A DNA stretch of 64,000 nucleotides from Triatoma infestans (Eukaryota; Arthropoda; Insecta; Hemiptera; Reduviidae). Under the pieces are notes generated by a model. It saw only the letters and a list, made by a program, of their open reading frames with translations, was not told where the DNA came from and searched no databases. Position numbers and translations under genes: made by a program. Numbering within the stretch: the stretch's first letter is position 1; the number at the start of each line of letters is the position of its first letter. The stretch covers positions 114,659-178,658 of the forward strand of contig JAAEAF010003069.1 of assembly GCA_011037195.1 (NCBI GenBank), read 5' to 3'. This document shows positions 33,174-43,973 of the stretch, in pieces.

Positions 33174-36026
33174 TTGAAAAGCACCAATCTATTAAAACAC
33201 AGAATCAAATTAAAAACGGACAGACCAATTTACAGTCAAAATTACAGATACCCACAGCAATTTAAGGAACAAGTAGATGAGGAAATAGAAACATTATTAA
33301 AAAACGGCATCATTCGTGAAAGTAACTCCCCATATAACTCACCTATTTGGGTTGTAGCAAAAAAACGCGACGCGAGCGGCAAAAAGAAAATAAGAATGGT
33401 TATCGATTATAGAAAACTAAACCAAGAAACTATTTTAGATAAATTCCCCTTACCCAACATTGAAGATCTTTTAAACAAGCTACAAGGATCAAAATTTTTC
33501 TCCATAATAGATCTAGCATCTGGTTTCCACCAAATAGAAATGCAACCAGAAGATATTTGCAAAACTGCATTTAGTACAGATACGGGACATTACGAATTTC
33601 TGAGAATGGCTTTCGGATTATGTAACGACCCCCCCACCTTCCAAAGAGCTATGAACGCTATGCTCTCAAACACCCCTAACATGCTAGTCTACATGGATGA
33701 CATCGTAGTCTATTTCAAAACCAAAGAAGAGCACTATAAACATTTAGAAACCTTATTCCAAAAACTTTCTAAACACCAATTATCAATTCAATTGGATAAA
33801 GTCGAATTTCTGAAAACCGAACTATTATTTTTAGGACATATTCTGACGCCAGAAGGAATCAAACCAAACCCTTTAAAAATAACTGCTACTAAAGAATTTC
33901 CAATACCCAAAACTCAAAAACAGGTAAAACAATTCCTAGGATTAACGGGCTATTATAGGAAATTTATACAAGGATACGCGAACATAGCCAAACCCCTGAC
34001 CAGTGCCTTAAAGAAAGATGAAAATATTAATCATAAAGACCCCAAATTTAATGAAGCCTTCGAAAATTTAAAAGAACTAATCATTAATGCTCCAATCTTA
34101 CAATTCCCAAATTTCAATTTACCCTTTACGCTTACCACTGACGCTAGTAACTATGCATTTGGGTGCGGTGCTTTCTCAATCTTCAGAAGGGAGAGATCAC
34201 CCTATTCTTTCGCTTCTAGAACACTTTCTACTACAGAACAAAAGTATTCAGCAATCAAAAAAGAATGTTTAGCAATCGTGTGGGCTTGCAATCACTTTAA
34301 ACCTTACTTATACGGCAAAAGATTCGAAATACATACAGATCACAAACCCCTAAAATGGCTATTTACTATGAAAAATACGAATGCAAGACTAATGAAATGG
34401 ATATTCCAGTTAAGCGACTTCGAATTCGAAATAAAACATATCCAACGAAAAACGAACTATGTAGCAGACGCGCTATCACGTAACCCAATAGAAAACACAC
34501 TTAATATTTTGGAAAATGACGAACTCGATCAAATACTAGACAATCTATCTGAGCACTCGACAAATTCAGAAGAACAAGAAATTATTAATGAAATACTACA
34601 CACAATAATTATTAATATGGCGACTACACACTCACAGGATTCCTCAAAGGATATCATACACATAATGGAAAAGGAAAAACCAGTAAACGTAGAGAAGAGA
34701 CAAATTCATATAGAACCAGGGAATGGAAAACCAAAAATTATTAAAAAATTTAAGAATAAAACTATTATTGAATTACAAATAAATAAAAACATTGAGAAAC
34801 TGAGAGAAGAACTAATCGAATATTTGGAACCAAACAAAACATATGGAGTATATTGTGAAACAAAAATATTAAGTCTTAAACAAGAATACGAAAATATATT
34901 TAAAATATTTTCCAAAGAAATCGAAGATCTAACAAACTTAATAAAGATAAAGAAATATTCTTTAAAATGCCTGGACATAGAAGATGAAGATGAACAAAAA
35001 GAAATAATAAACAACTATCATATTGGAAAAAATATCCATCGCGGCAGCTTAGAGACATATTATAAACTAAAAAACATATGCTATTGGCCCAGAATGAAAG
35101 ATCTAATAACGGACTTTATAAACAAATGCGATATATGTAGAAAAGTAAAATACGATAGAAAACCCATTAAAACAAAATTTCAAATAACACCAACACCTAA
35201 CAAACCATTCGAGACTATCATGATAGACACTTTACATTACAAACAGAAATATATAATTACAATTATAGACACTTTTTCCAAAAGGTTAACTTCGAGAATA
35301 ACTAACCAAATCAACGCAATAAATATTGCCAATATTATAATCGAATATTTATCAATATTTCCAACACCTAAAGAAATCATAATGGATAATGGAAAGGAAT
35401 GTAAAAATAATATTGTAAAGGAATTATTAAAACTTTATAACATACACGAACACTACACGACCCCCAATCATTCGAACTCATTAGGACTTCTAAATAGAGC
35501 ACATTCCACTCTAATTGAATTACTCAGGACCTTACAAAACACTCATAAGGGAGAATCTCTAGAAAAACAATTACATTTAGCGACTCACGCCTTTAACAAT
35601 ACCATTAACCAAACTTTAAAAATGACCCCTAACGAGATAACATACGGTATCAAAAACAATGACATAAGTAAGTATGATGAAATTTTACAAACCGAATTAA
35701 TAAATAAACATAAGAAAGAACTAGTCTTACTGCATGGACTAACGAGAAATAAAATCATTAAAGAAAAAGAAACCAGAACCGAAACACTTAACGAAAATCG
35801 GGAAGACCCAGAAATACCAGAAATCACATATAGCAAAAGAAACACTAGAACGAAAGACGAAAACAAATACAAACCAGTAGTAAAACTTAAAGACATTTCA
35901 AGAAAGCATAAGCAAATTACGGTGCATAAAGACGACATACAAAGACAAAGAAAGAATTATAATTTAGGAATCTCTGTTGCAGATGCAGACAGAAATACTA
36001 ATAATACTGACATGGACATTAGTTAA
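33174..36026 (+). CDS. Gypsy pol: reverse transcriptase, RNase H, integrase
   Basis: An open frame of 950 codons. RT spans about residues 20-240, with RMVIDYRKLN (74-83), DLASGFHQIEM (113-123), AFGLCNDPPTFQRAM and the catalytic YMDD (173-176). RNase H follows with TTDASNYAFG (321-330), KKECLAIVWACNHFKPYLYG and ADALSRNP (431-438). Integrase has an H2C2 zinc finger (HRGSLETYYKLKNICYW then KCDICRK), a catalytic Asp in MIDTLHYKQ and MDNGKECKN. The expected catalytic Glu before the R-A-H-S-T block is Asn (GLLNRAHSTL), so the D-D-E triad is broken. Near residues 331-345 the true family sequence (GAVLSQSSEGRDHPI) lies in the next frame, so two compensating frameshifts are hidden in the open frame. 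It would copy and insert the element. Confidence 0.9.
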   Translation: MKSTNLLKHRIKLKTDRPIYSQNYRYPQQFKEQVDEEIETLLKNGIIRESNSPYNSPIWVVAKKRDASGKKKIRMVIDYRKLNQETILDKFPLPNIEDLLNKLQGSKFFSIIDLASGFHQIEMQPEDICKTAFSTDTGHYEFLRMAFGLCNDPPTFQRAMNAMLSNTPNMLVYMDDIVVYFKTKEEHYKHLETLFQKLSKHQLSIQLDKVEFLKTELLFLGHILTPEGIKPNPLKITATKEFPIPKTQKQVKQFLGLTGYYRKFIQGYANIAKPLTSALKKDENINHKDPKFNEAFENLKELIINAPILQFPNFNLPFTLTTDASNYAFGCGAFSIFRRERSPYSFASRTLSTTEQKYSAIKKECLAIVWACNHFKPYLYGKRFEIHTDHKPLKWLFTMKNTNARLMKWIFQLSDFEFEIKHIQRKTNYVADALSRNPIENTLNILENDELDQILDNLSEHSTNSEEQEIINEILHTIIINMATTHSQDSSKDIIHIMEKEKPVNVEKRQIHIEPGNGKPKIIKKFKNKTIIELQINKNIEKLREELIEYLEPNKTYGVYCETKILSLKQEYENIFKIFSKEIEDLTNLIKIKKYSLKCLDIEDEDEQKEIINNYHIGKNIHRGSLETYYKLKNICYWPRMKDLITDFINKCDICRKVKYDRKPIKTKFQITPTPNKPFETIMIDTLHYKQKYIITIIDTFSKRLTSRITNQINAINIANIIIEYLSIFPTPKEIIMDNGKECKNNIVKELLKLYNIHEHYTTPNHSNSLGLLNRAHSTLIELLRTLQNTHKGESLEKQLHLATHAFNNTINQTLKMTPNEITYGIKNNDISKYDEILQTELINKHKKELVLLHGLTRNKIIKEKETRTETLNENREDPEIPEITYSKRNTRTKDENKYKPVVKLKDISRKHKQITVHKDDIQRQRKNYNLGISVADADRNTNNTDMDIS

Positions 36027-37531
36027 AGGATATCAAATAACAGACATAACTAACGCCCCAGGTATGGTACCACTAAAAGGACAGAACTCATACTTAATAA
36101 AAGACTACTTTACTACAGTCCACTTTGTAAACTACTCTAATATCATTAGTGAATTACAAACAACTAGAAATCAAATCGAATCATTTCCTAATGTCTAGAC
36201 CAAAACTATAACTTATAAATTATGAAACCTAGCCCAACAAAAACTACAAACAATAAATAATAAACACAAACGAACTAAAAGAGGACTCATAAACGGACTG
36301 GGAACTGCTATTAATTGGTTAAGGAAATATGGACGCTAGTGATAAAGAAAAATACGACAAGGTTATTAACCGGTTAGAACAAAACTCGCGGCATATTGAA
36401 CATAATATTGAAAAGGATCTTAACATTAACAAAAATCTAATAAAAACATTTCAACAAGACATTAAGATACTAAACGAAAATAACGAAAAAACTAACACTA
36501 TAATGAATTCTTTAAATAAAGACGAACATCAGATACACCTGAACGAACTTTACACAATTGTATACTACCTGTACATTAGAATAACTGACTTAGAAGACTC
36601 TCTCGAATACTGTAAAAATGGAATATTGCATTCTAATATTCTCAAACAAAATGAGCTAGATGAACTTATTACCAAAAATAACGATTTAATATCTAAAAAT
36701 TTAAGAGTAATATGGGAATCCAGCAAAGTTGTATGTTCTCTAAGCAACAATGTAATATATTATGTCATATCAATCCCTAAGAAAGTAAACTCTCACAATA
36801 CCATGTATGTTATCCACTCCAAATATTATCAATTATAAGTATGTAAGTGTGCACAACCTAAATCAATTAATACATACTGTTAACGAAACTTATTATAAAG
36901 CTAAATGTATTTACATTAACAAAAATTATTATTGTACCAACGCTGTTAAAGTCACAGATATGTGCATACTAGAAATATTGACAAAAGGCAGCATGAATCA
37001 TTGTAACACGATAAGCATACATGTAAGCACTTTTATTAATTATATTACAGACATTAACATATATTTATCATTTAATTATTCTAGAATAAGTATAAGAAAT
37101 AACTCTAACACTCAAGTTGCCTTCCTACCATAGGTAGCCTTAATAGAACTAAGTAATGAAGAGCAAATTATAGAATATCCCAATTTAATTAAATCTTCAA
37201 TTGATGTAGATCCTATACAATTCTCTGCAAATATACAAAATGTTAAAACTTATAACATATCTTTTCAAGAACTAGAAAGTATAAATATAACTGATATAGC
37301 TTAGAGGAATTAGAAAACTTTGAATTGTTTAATTTGAACGTTACTTTATATGTGCTAATTATAATTACTAGCTATTTGCTATTATTTAACAATACATCAA
37401 TTTGTATACTATATATAAAACGAAGGATAAGAGCCTCAAGAAAACAATATGAAAAAACAGTACCACTTCAACAACTAGTACCTCCATCTGCACCTGTCCT
37501 TAATATTAAATGGGCACCTTCGTTACCTTAA
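35977..37531 (+). pseudogene. Errantivirus-type envelope gene, broken
   Basis: Overlaps the end of pol by about 50 bp, then appears as a series of frames interrupted by stops and shifts (35977-36198, 36329-36838, 36807-37133, 37325-37531). Landmarks are a furin-like RTKR followed by Gly at 36271-36285, a downstream heptad-like region in the second frame, and a C-terminal membrane anchor (VTLYVLIIITSYLLLF) followed by a basic, Pro-rich tail. This is the layout of class I fusion proteins that errantiviruses share with the baculovirus F family. With several breaks it is a non-functional relic. Confidence 0.75.
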
Positions 37532-37556
37532 AATCTTCAGAGGACTTCAGATCTTC

Positions 37557-37566
37557 AGAAGGGAGA
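37557..37566 (+). promoter_or_regulatory. Polypurine tract
   Basis: AGAAGGGAGA lies directly before the first base of the 3' LTR. In LTR elements this tract primes plus-strand DNA synthesis, and its position supports the LTR start. Confidence 0.75.
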
Positions 37567-37861
37567 AGTTATGACGTCACCTAACCCTTCACCACAGGAA
37601 GAGAATGTTTTGTGTAATATTCCCATAAGATTAAAGTATCTATCTAATTAAGTACAAGATAGGGAATATCATGTATAAATATTGTTTGATAGCTGTATCA
37701 TATCTTCTGTGATATATATGTAGATATCCTGCCACAAATATATATAAAAGGGCATTCCAAATTATTAGTATTAGGATATACCGTCCATATAAAACTGAAC
37801 ACTGTGTTCATTTTAAATAAAGTCTTTCTTTTGTGACTTATTAAATTTCAGTTCTTTAATT
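37567..37861 (+). repeat. 3' LTR of the gypsy element
   Basis: Starts AGTTATGACGTC and ends TTCTTTAATT, the AGT...ATT type of ends that many gypsy-group LTRs have. It contains a TATA box (TATATATAAAAGGGC near 37740) and a poly(A) signal (AATAAAG near 37816). Length is 295 bp. The polypurine tract fixes the left edge; the right edge is inferred from the end motif. Confidence 0.7.
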
Positions 37862-37982
37862 GTTGATGTTTCTATTTTTAAAAGGCCATGTCTTTAAAAG
37901 ACCAGAACGTTTGTTTTCCCATTCAGGTAGCAACAGCCCTCTTAACCTAGATAGGTCATAACACAAACACTTTTAAAATCCA

Positions 37983-38118
37983 GTGTATCAACTGTATTTC
38001 CTCTGTACAAGTCTATGTTATTACACTGCTTAACAAAAAGATCTTGATGATGGGCGAACGCCCGAAACGGTTGATGACCACAAAAAGAAGCATGCTATCA
38101 GGAAAATGTCTCTAATAT
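37983..38118. mobile_element. Foldback element family A, half copy A4
   Basis: Only the right arm: CAGTGTATCAACTGTATTTC, then a core at 38041-38077 in which the first C of CTGATGA is T and one C is missing in CCGG. Then GATGACCACAAAAAGAAGCA. Ends in GGAAAATGTCTCT. Confidence 0.65.
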
Positions 38119-38545
38119 TTAGTATTTTGCTCTAATAAATTCCAGCCTCTCTTCCCATTTTCTTCAACTTCATCAATTCTTGTGTTATGAGATAATAGCT
38201 AAGTTTATTTGCATTTTTTAGCAATTCTGACTTGAAATTATCTATTTTCATTTTTTAAATCAATAAAGCTCTTGCGCATATTTTCCACTTTTAGAGATAT
38301 TTGTTTCCTCATAGAATCTCTAGTATCCACATAATTGAAATTAAACTTAATATGCTTCAATTACTTAATACGAAAATAAAAATGAAAGTTTGATTGTTTA
38401 TCGGCCGTTAGAGTATAATTATATTGTTAAAATAAAAGTAATAAATAAAAACAATGTTTATCGAACCGCCCATAAAAGTTTTATTGACTTTCTATAACAA
38501 AGTTCTGTAGTTCGAAAAACAAATGACGTAGAGATAACTGTACAC

Positions 38546-38592
<47 letters not shown>

Positions 38593-38938
38593 CTTGGAGC
38601 TGACAAGTAGGAAACAAAAGTTAAAGATAATACTTCCCCAACGCTCCACTTATGTGTAATGTACATTCAGACATAACCTGAACAAGTCTTTTTTAAACAA
38701 TTGAGTTATTAACTAATTTCTCCAAATTGGTTCGATGGAATTTCTTCAAAATTTCACAGTAGTATTTCACGATGCAAACAAATGCAACACTGACCGTGAT
38801 TTACTACAAACGCACTGACTTGCATTCTCTGTTATTGCTATATAAATTTTCAAACTTAATTTTTCTCTCCAAAAATACATTTTATGAGAGCCATGAATAT
38901 AAGAAAAAAAAGTTATCGGGCTGGAATTTTGAAATTTG
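38119..38938. other. Spacer with a long (AC)n tract
   Basis: (AC)n at 38549-38589. No genes. The sequence between 38200 and 38500 is AT-rich without known repeats. Confidence 0.5.
38549..38589. repeat. (AC)n microsatellite
   Basis: About twenty AC dinucleotides, the longest clean dinucleotide run in the window along with the one at 17890. Confidence 0.9.
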
Positions 38939-39106
38939 TACGAGGATCATTCAACAAGTGACGAGACAAATCGCTGTAGCTCAGAAACGGTTTGTTTAAT
39001 CAATACAATAGGTTCAGTGCGCCAAGTTGGCATCCTTGTACTTAGTTTTTCATCAGCTATTCGAGAGTATTTAATAAGCATAATCTCAAATGTATCCAGT
39101 TAACAA

Positions 39107-40460
39107 TGGTGAGTCTGCTCGAGCATTGCACCTCGGAAGAGCTTAGTGATTAAATTTTTGGTTGTAGAGGGTATCAAAGGTGTAAAATCCATGCAAGAAT
39201 GTTGAAAGTGTACGGGAATAATTGTTTGAACCGTTTGCACATTTACAAATAGGTAGAACAGTTTAAAAGTGGCCGTGTAAGTGTCTATGACGAGCAACGA
39301 AGTGGACGACCCCTTAAAGTTGCAACTTCCTCCCTCGAATCTCGCATTAACGCGTTAATTCAGCACAACAGGCGTATTACTGTTGAACTGATAGCTGAAG
39401 AAGTGCACGCGAGTGTTGGAACTGTGAATAATATTATTCAGAATAAGCTGCTTACAAGAAAACTTGTGCGAAATGGGTTCCAAGACAACTTACGGATGGC
39501 CACTAAGAAACCGGCTTGAAATCAGTCAACAGTTGGAAGAACGATGTTTAATTGAAAAAGAATTTTTCAGTAGAATTGTAACATGTGATGAAACATGGAT
39601 ACACCATTTTAAGCCGGATTCTAAGCGTTAGAGCCTTGAATGGAAGCATATGGGTTCTCCCACTCGAAAGAAATTCTGCAGGTAAAGTCATGCTTACAGT
39701 ATTCTGGGATTCGTAGGGGTCTATTTATTGTGACTATCTCGAAGATCAACGAACCATCAACAGCCAGTATTACAGTGATATGCTCATAAACAAAGTAATG
39801 CCTGACATTCGAACGAAACGTCGTGGACTCTTAACTAAAAACGTGATTTTGCTTCATAGCAACGCGCGCCCACACCGGCACTGTTAACTCAAGAAACACT
39901 TCAAAAAGTAGGGTGGGAGATCCTCCACATTCCCCTACAGCCCCGACCTCGCCCCAACGTACTGCTATTTCTTTGGACCCCTTAAAGAGACCCTACGTGG
40001 GAAACATTTTCAATCCAATGAAGAAGTTAAATATCAAGTGCAAAAGTGGCTTCGAGATCAATCCAAAAAATTTTCTGTCAGAGGCATACACAAATTAGAA
40101 GAACGATGGGAAAAGTGTATAAATGTTAAATGTGGATGGGTCCGCAATGCTGGATAAAATCTGGTATTTTATCCGTCGCAGCATGCATATTCATTTGGTT
40201 CCAATGCATACATATTCATTTAGAGCGAATTCACCAAGTTCGTGTAGAGAGTTCATTTTAACTTATGTTTCTGTTACACACACAATTGTTGGTTTCAACC
40301 TTGATCTAAACACGAACTTGGTGAATTTGCTGTGACCATGGATGAAAATCCGAAACCTGTCAGGAATCAAATGAATATGCATGCTACGACGGATAAAATA
40401 CCAGCAGTGTATAAATGTTGCTGGGGACTATGTTGAAGAGTAGCCTAACTTTTGTATTGA
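39107..40460 (+). pseudogene. Mariner transposase, decayed
   Basis: Starts near 39107 with SLLEHCTSEEL, then EQFKSGRVSVYDEQRSGRP and the second helix-turn-helix (ELIAEEVHASVGTVNNII). After a frameshift comes RIVTCDETWIHHFKPDSKR, which keeps the first catalytic Asp of the TGDETW-type motif with Cys for Gly. The second catalytic motif reads ILLHSNARPH, so that Asp is Ser. Several stops and shifts are present, and the C-terminus (KWLRDQSKKF) is followed by foldback B4. It is inactive on at least three counts. Confidence 0.82.
40128..40406. mobile_element. Foldback element family B, copy B4, nested in mariner 2
   Basis: A 279-bp insertion with a perfect 13-bp target duplication GTGTATAAATGTT at 40115-40127 and 40407-40419. 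Mariner relic 1 has the uninterrupted version of this site at about 15308, which confirms the insertion. Arms are inverted: GGATAAAATCTGGTATTTTA and CCGTCGCAGCATGCATATTC on the left, ATGCATGCTACGACGGATAA on the right. The core (from about 40332) is partly decayed (GTGACCA for CTGACGA) but keeps the hairpin GGAT-GAAA-ATCC, GAAA and CTGTC. Confidence 0.88.
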
Positions 40461-40520
40461 TGAAATAAATCGTTTTTGCCTACAGCGATTTGTCTCGTTA
40501 CTTATTGAATGACCCTCGTA

Positions 40521-41965
40521 AATGGGTAATACCCGTAGAAATTAAGAAATATATGTTTAATTTTTTAAACTCTTTTTTTTGCGTTAAAGATAATGGAGAT
40601 ATGTATAAATCTGTATAATTACCTCTATGATACAGATTAAACGTAGGTTGCTTGTAACAAAATCCTTTAATGTCGTAAATTGAAGATACAACGCCCCTAT
40701 TGATTAAGCAATACATGTTCAATTTGATATTATGACATCCATTATGTCGTCTGAATTACAATAGTTATACAGAAGATATATATTCAGGGTTACTAATTAC
40801 TAAATATGTCACTCCTTGATCTAATCTAACTAAAACCTAATGTATCATTGCAATTTCCCACAGTAGAATGTAATTAATTGAATCAATTACCTAATGAAGA
40901 TGATTTATGATTGGAATTTTGTGGATTGATTGTGAATGATTATTTTTAGTTGTCTTTTCTTAATGGTTCACTTCATTAATATTTAGCTTATAGAAATATA
41001 AAAGGAAATCTTCACTTTTGATGTGTAGTGGTGGAACTCCAATGTCAAAAGCATTAGTTCACCTCGGGAGACTCCCCTCATGCGTTATCAACTAACCCTA
41101 CACACTACCCACGATGTCACGAGGACATACCTAATACAACTACTCCAACAGGACACCCCCTGGGTGAGAAGTTAAAACACACCTTCTTTACCCGAAGACT
41201 TGATTTAGATCTTCTTTAACCAAGACTTGATTAAATTTTCAACACTATGTATAACAAATGTTTAACCAACTGTGCTTAATAAATTTTAATGTTTCCGAAG
41301 AGTCAACAACGTGGTATATAAAACAAGCCATTCAACAGAATACAACCTGCTTTCTAATATTGCCCGTCCCCCTTTCCTAACCCTTAGCTATACGCTACAT
41401 ATCTTCCAATAGTATACATATCCAATAGTTCCAATAGTTTTATAAGTTGTTATACTAGTATCCTTTCTCTTTCTCCATTTCCGACCAATCCCATTATAGA
41501 TTAAAACAAATTTCAGTGTTGGTTAGTTTCAAAGCAGCTGCTAAAATCAGTATTTAATTTTCGCCAAAAAATAATATTTAAAAACTTACTGCCTTGATAA
41601 ACTAAACCCAGAATATGTACATTTCTGGGACACAATCGATCAAATCAGAGTGATTTTATTGGCCTCTATTATCCAAACAGTAGCCCAGTAAGGAAAGTGT
41701 AGTGAATAAATCATGTGTTCCCCAGGTAAATAATGGAATGTATAAACAAAACAATTACTTTTTTTTAACTAAAGAGCCCATGGACTTTAAAACCCATCCA
41801 CATATATTTAATGTTTACAAACACGATATTACATTAATCTTTATGACTATAGAGTGTTTATTTACATATTATTTTCCTTTCAAATTGTCAAGTTCTATTG
41901 TGAGCTTTTTTTTTTAGAAAACCATGACTCTATCTTACGATATACGTATTAGTAATTTTAGGCTA
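40521..41965. other. Spacer; possible solo LTR around 41,020-41,560
   Basis: No coding frame. Between 41020 and 41560 the sequence is less AT-rich, begins near TGTAGTGGTGGAACTCC and has a TATA-like GGTATATAAAACAAGCC at about 41312, which would suit an LTR. I found no matching end or target duplication, so this is only a suspicion. Confidence 0.3.
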
Positions 41966-41969
41966 CTAC

Positions 41970-42800
41970 TGGAAAAAAAAGTGTACAGCTGCTGAAGCTG
42001 TAAATCGAAGGGGAAAATGTCCTTGATCAGCGTTTGGCCCTTTAGAAAGATGGGCATATTGCTTTAGAAAGAAAGACAGGTTCAGCACGGCCATCAAGTG
42101 ACATTGATGAGATTTTACGAGAATCTTTCGAGTCAAATCCAACCACAAATACTCGCACTTACTGCAGAACTGGCAGTGTCTAAACACCGTTAGCCGCCAT
42201 CTCCACACGACGTAAAGAGGAGGTTTAGGATAGTGCCGAATGAACTTACACCTCAACAGGCCGCCAGAAGAATGAATACTTATCAACTTCTCTTGAAAAA
42301 TCCATCTGACATGTGTGCTTCTACGAAAGAATAGTGACATATGATCAGATATGGTTTTACCGGTAAATCCTGAGACTGCTGGTCAATGGTTGGATCGCGG
42401 TCAAACGGTAATTCTGGTTGGTGCAAGAGGACAATTGGAGAAAAAGTCCATGTTGTACGTTTTCTGGAATGAACGAATTCATTCCCGATTGACTTTTCTT
42501 AAATTCCTAGCTTGCAATTGCAAACAAGTTTTTTCCCAGCAAGGTAACCCTTGGCCATCCACCTCTCATCAAATAAAGAAAAAATCTAAGAACTTCATGG
42601 CATTGAACTTCTTTTACACCCACACTGTACTCTAGACTTAGCTCCATCCGACTACCATTTGTTTCGGTAAATTACACACTTTCTTAGCTGGAAAAAATTA
42701 AATAACTTCACCGAAATTGAAACTGGAGTTCTGGAGTTTTTTGAACAAAACCCAAGGAATGGCATCAGTGAGGGATCCAACAGCTTTTTTTTTATAGACC
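41970..42800 (+). pseudogene. Mariner relic 3 transposase (mellifera-like type)
   Basis: A heavily damaged transposase, different from relics 1 and 2. It reads CTAAEAVNRRGKCP near the start, ERIVTYDQIWFY around the first catalytic block (TGDEKW-type, changed), then in the next frame VNPETAGQWLDRGQTVILVG and LEKKSMLYVFWN. The second catalytic block reads as PHCTLDLAPSDYHLF in a further frame. Then HFLAGKN and a C-terminus with LNKTQGMASV. Inverted termini were not identified. The mellifera-like placement comes from the DRGQ / LAPSDYHLF style and is from memory. Confidence 0.7.
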
Positions 42801-42869
42801 CCCCGTTATTTAGAGCGACAGAGTTAATGTTTATATTTACATTAATTTTATTTATAATCGTCTCGAGTT

Positions 42870-43961
42870 TATTGTCACACCCACTTGTTTTATACACACA
42901 TTCCGTTTTCCCATCTTTTTCGTAAATATGATTTAGGAGTATGACGCTTGTATGCTTTGGTTTTTCTTACCCAAGAAATTGAATCTCCAGCCAAAAAAAG
43001 CCACTACAATACTATTTCCTCCTCTTCTTCTTTGCAAAATCTACAAAGCTGTTAATGGTCCTATGGTTGTCAATATTTTTAAGCCTCTAGCAGCGATGCA
43101 AGCGTACAATTTTCCTGACGGCTAGACCTCCTTCTTGGAGTTAGATCTACAATACATCTAGAAACACAACTATGGATGAACTTTTCCCTGGCTCTGATAT
43201 TATTGAGTAGATTTTCTAACTATAATTCATCAACTTAGATGCTAAATGGCTGTTAAGCTCCGCCCATTATCAAAGCTTTCGTAGCTGTGACGTCATTTAT
43301 CTCCGCCCACAGGTACCACAACCAAGTTTTACTGAACTGTACTAGTCTTGTTATGAAATCCATGTTTTAATGCTATCAGTTGTTAAAAATTCTCTTTTTA
43401 TTAGTGCTGGTGTAATACTCATATTTCTTACTTTCTCGCATTAACTTCCTTCACATCGAAGGTCGAATGCTAATGATCAAACCTTCCAATAACTCATGGA
43501 CGTCATGCCAGTGTCAATTAAAAAAAACTGTATTTATACATTTAACTTTGAGAATTTTAAATTTTTAAATAATTTTACACAAACTCTGCTGAGAACAGGC
43601 ACTCCTAGTTTTTCTAGGGGAGTTCAGAACGCTCTCGCCTCCTTGGTAAAGAGAAAGGTGAGATAAGAAGGATCACTGTCATTATTCTAAGGCACTGCAT
43701 CCTAAGGAAGCATATACACAGCAAGAAGAATGAATAGTGAATATTAGCACTTAAACGGATTTTAAGATTTGGAGCGAGATTATGATACAAGGTTGTTAAG
43801 ATTAAACTGGAATTATAGGTTAAGTGCATAAAACCCTTGGCAGTGCCGCGGTTAGCAATTATTAATAATAATAAATAAATGATTTTCCTTATATCGAAAG
43901 AACCTATTTGGATCAAGCTGAGATATCTTCCTAATGATGCCTAAATTATTTGTCCCGAATT
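42870..43961. other. Unassigned spacer
   Basis: No coding frame or known repeat. A short AT-rich (AATAAT)n stretch is near 43860. Confidence 0.35.
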
Positions 43962-43973
43962 GGAAAATTAATA

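Larger units (their letters stand above)
32270..37861 (+). mobile_element. Errantivirus-like Ty3/gypsy retrotransposon, 5' LTR missing
   Basis: The order gag, protease, reverse transcriptase-RNase H-integrase, env, polypurine tract, LTR identifies a gypsy-group element with an envelope gene, as in insect errantiviruses. The 3' LTR is at 37567-37861. Its sequence (for example AGTTATGACGTCACC) does not occur upstream of gag, where foldback B3 lies instead, so the 5' end was lost or truncated. Only the pol frame is long and open. The copy cannot be autonomous. Confidence 0.88.
38941..40518 (+). mobile_element. Mariner relic 2 with intact inverted termini
   Basis: Flanked by TA at 38939-38940 and 40519-40520. 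The 5' terminus starts CGAGGATCATTCAACAAGTG and the 3' terminus is its inverted match (CGAGGGTCATTCAATAAGTA on the minus strand). Similarity extends for about 48 bp. Length without the nested foldback B4 is about 1.29 kb, the normal mariner size. Transposase is full-span but decayed. Confidence 0.92.

Noticed and set aside
34706..35014. Minus-strand open frame opposite gypsy pol
   Set aside because: Low-complexity Ser/Leu/Ile shadow of the AT-rich pol gene; no motif. The frame at 35585-35938 is the same kind of artefact.
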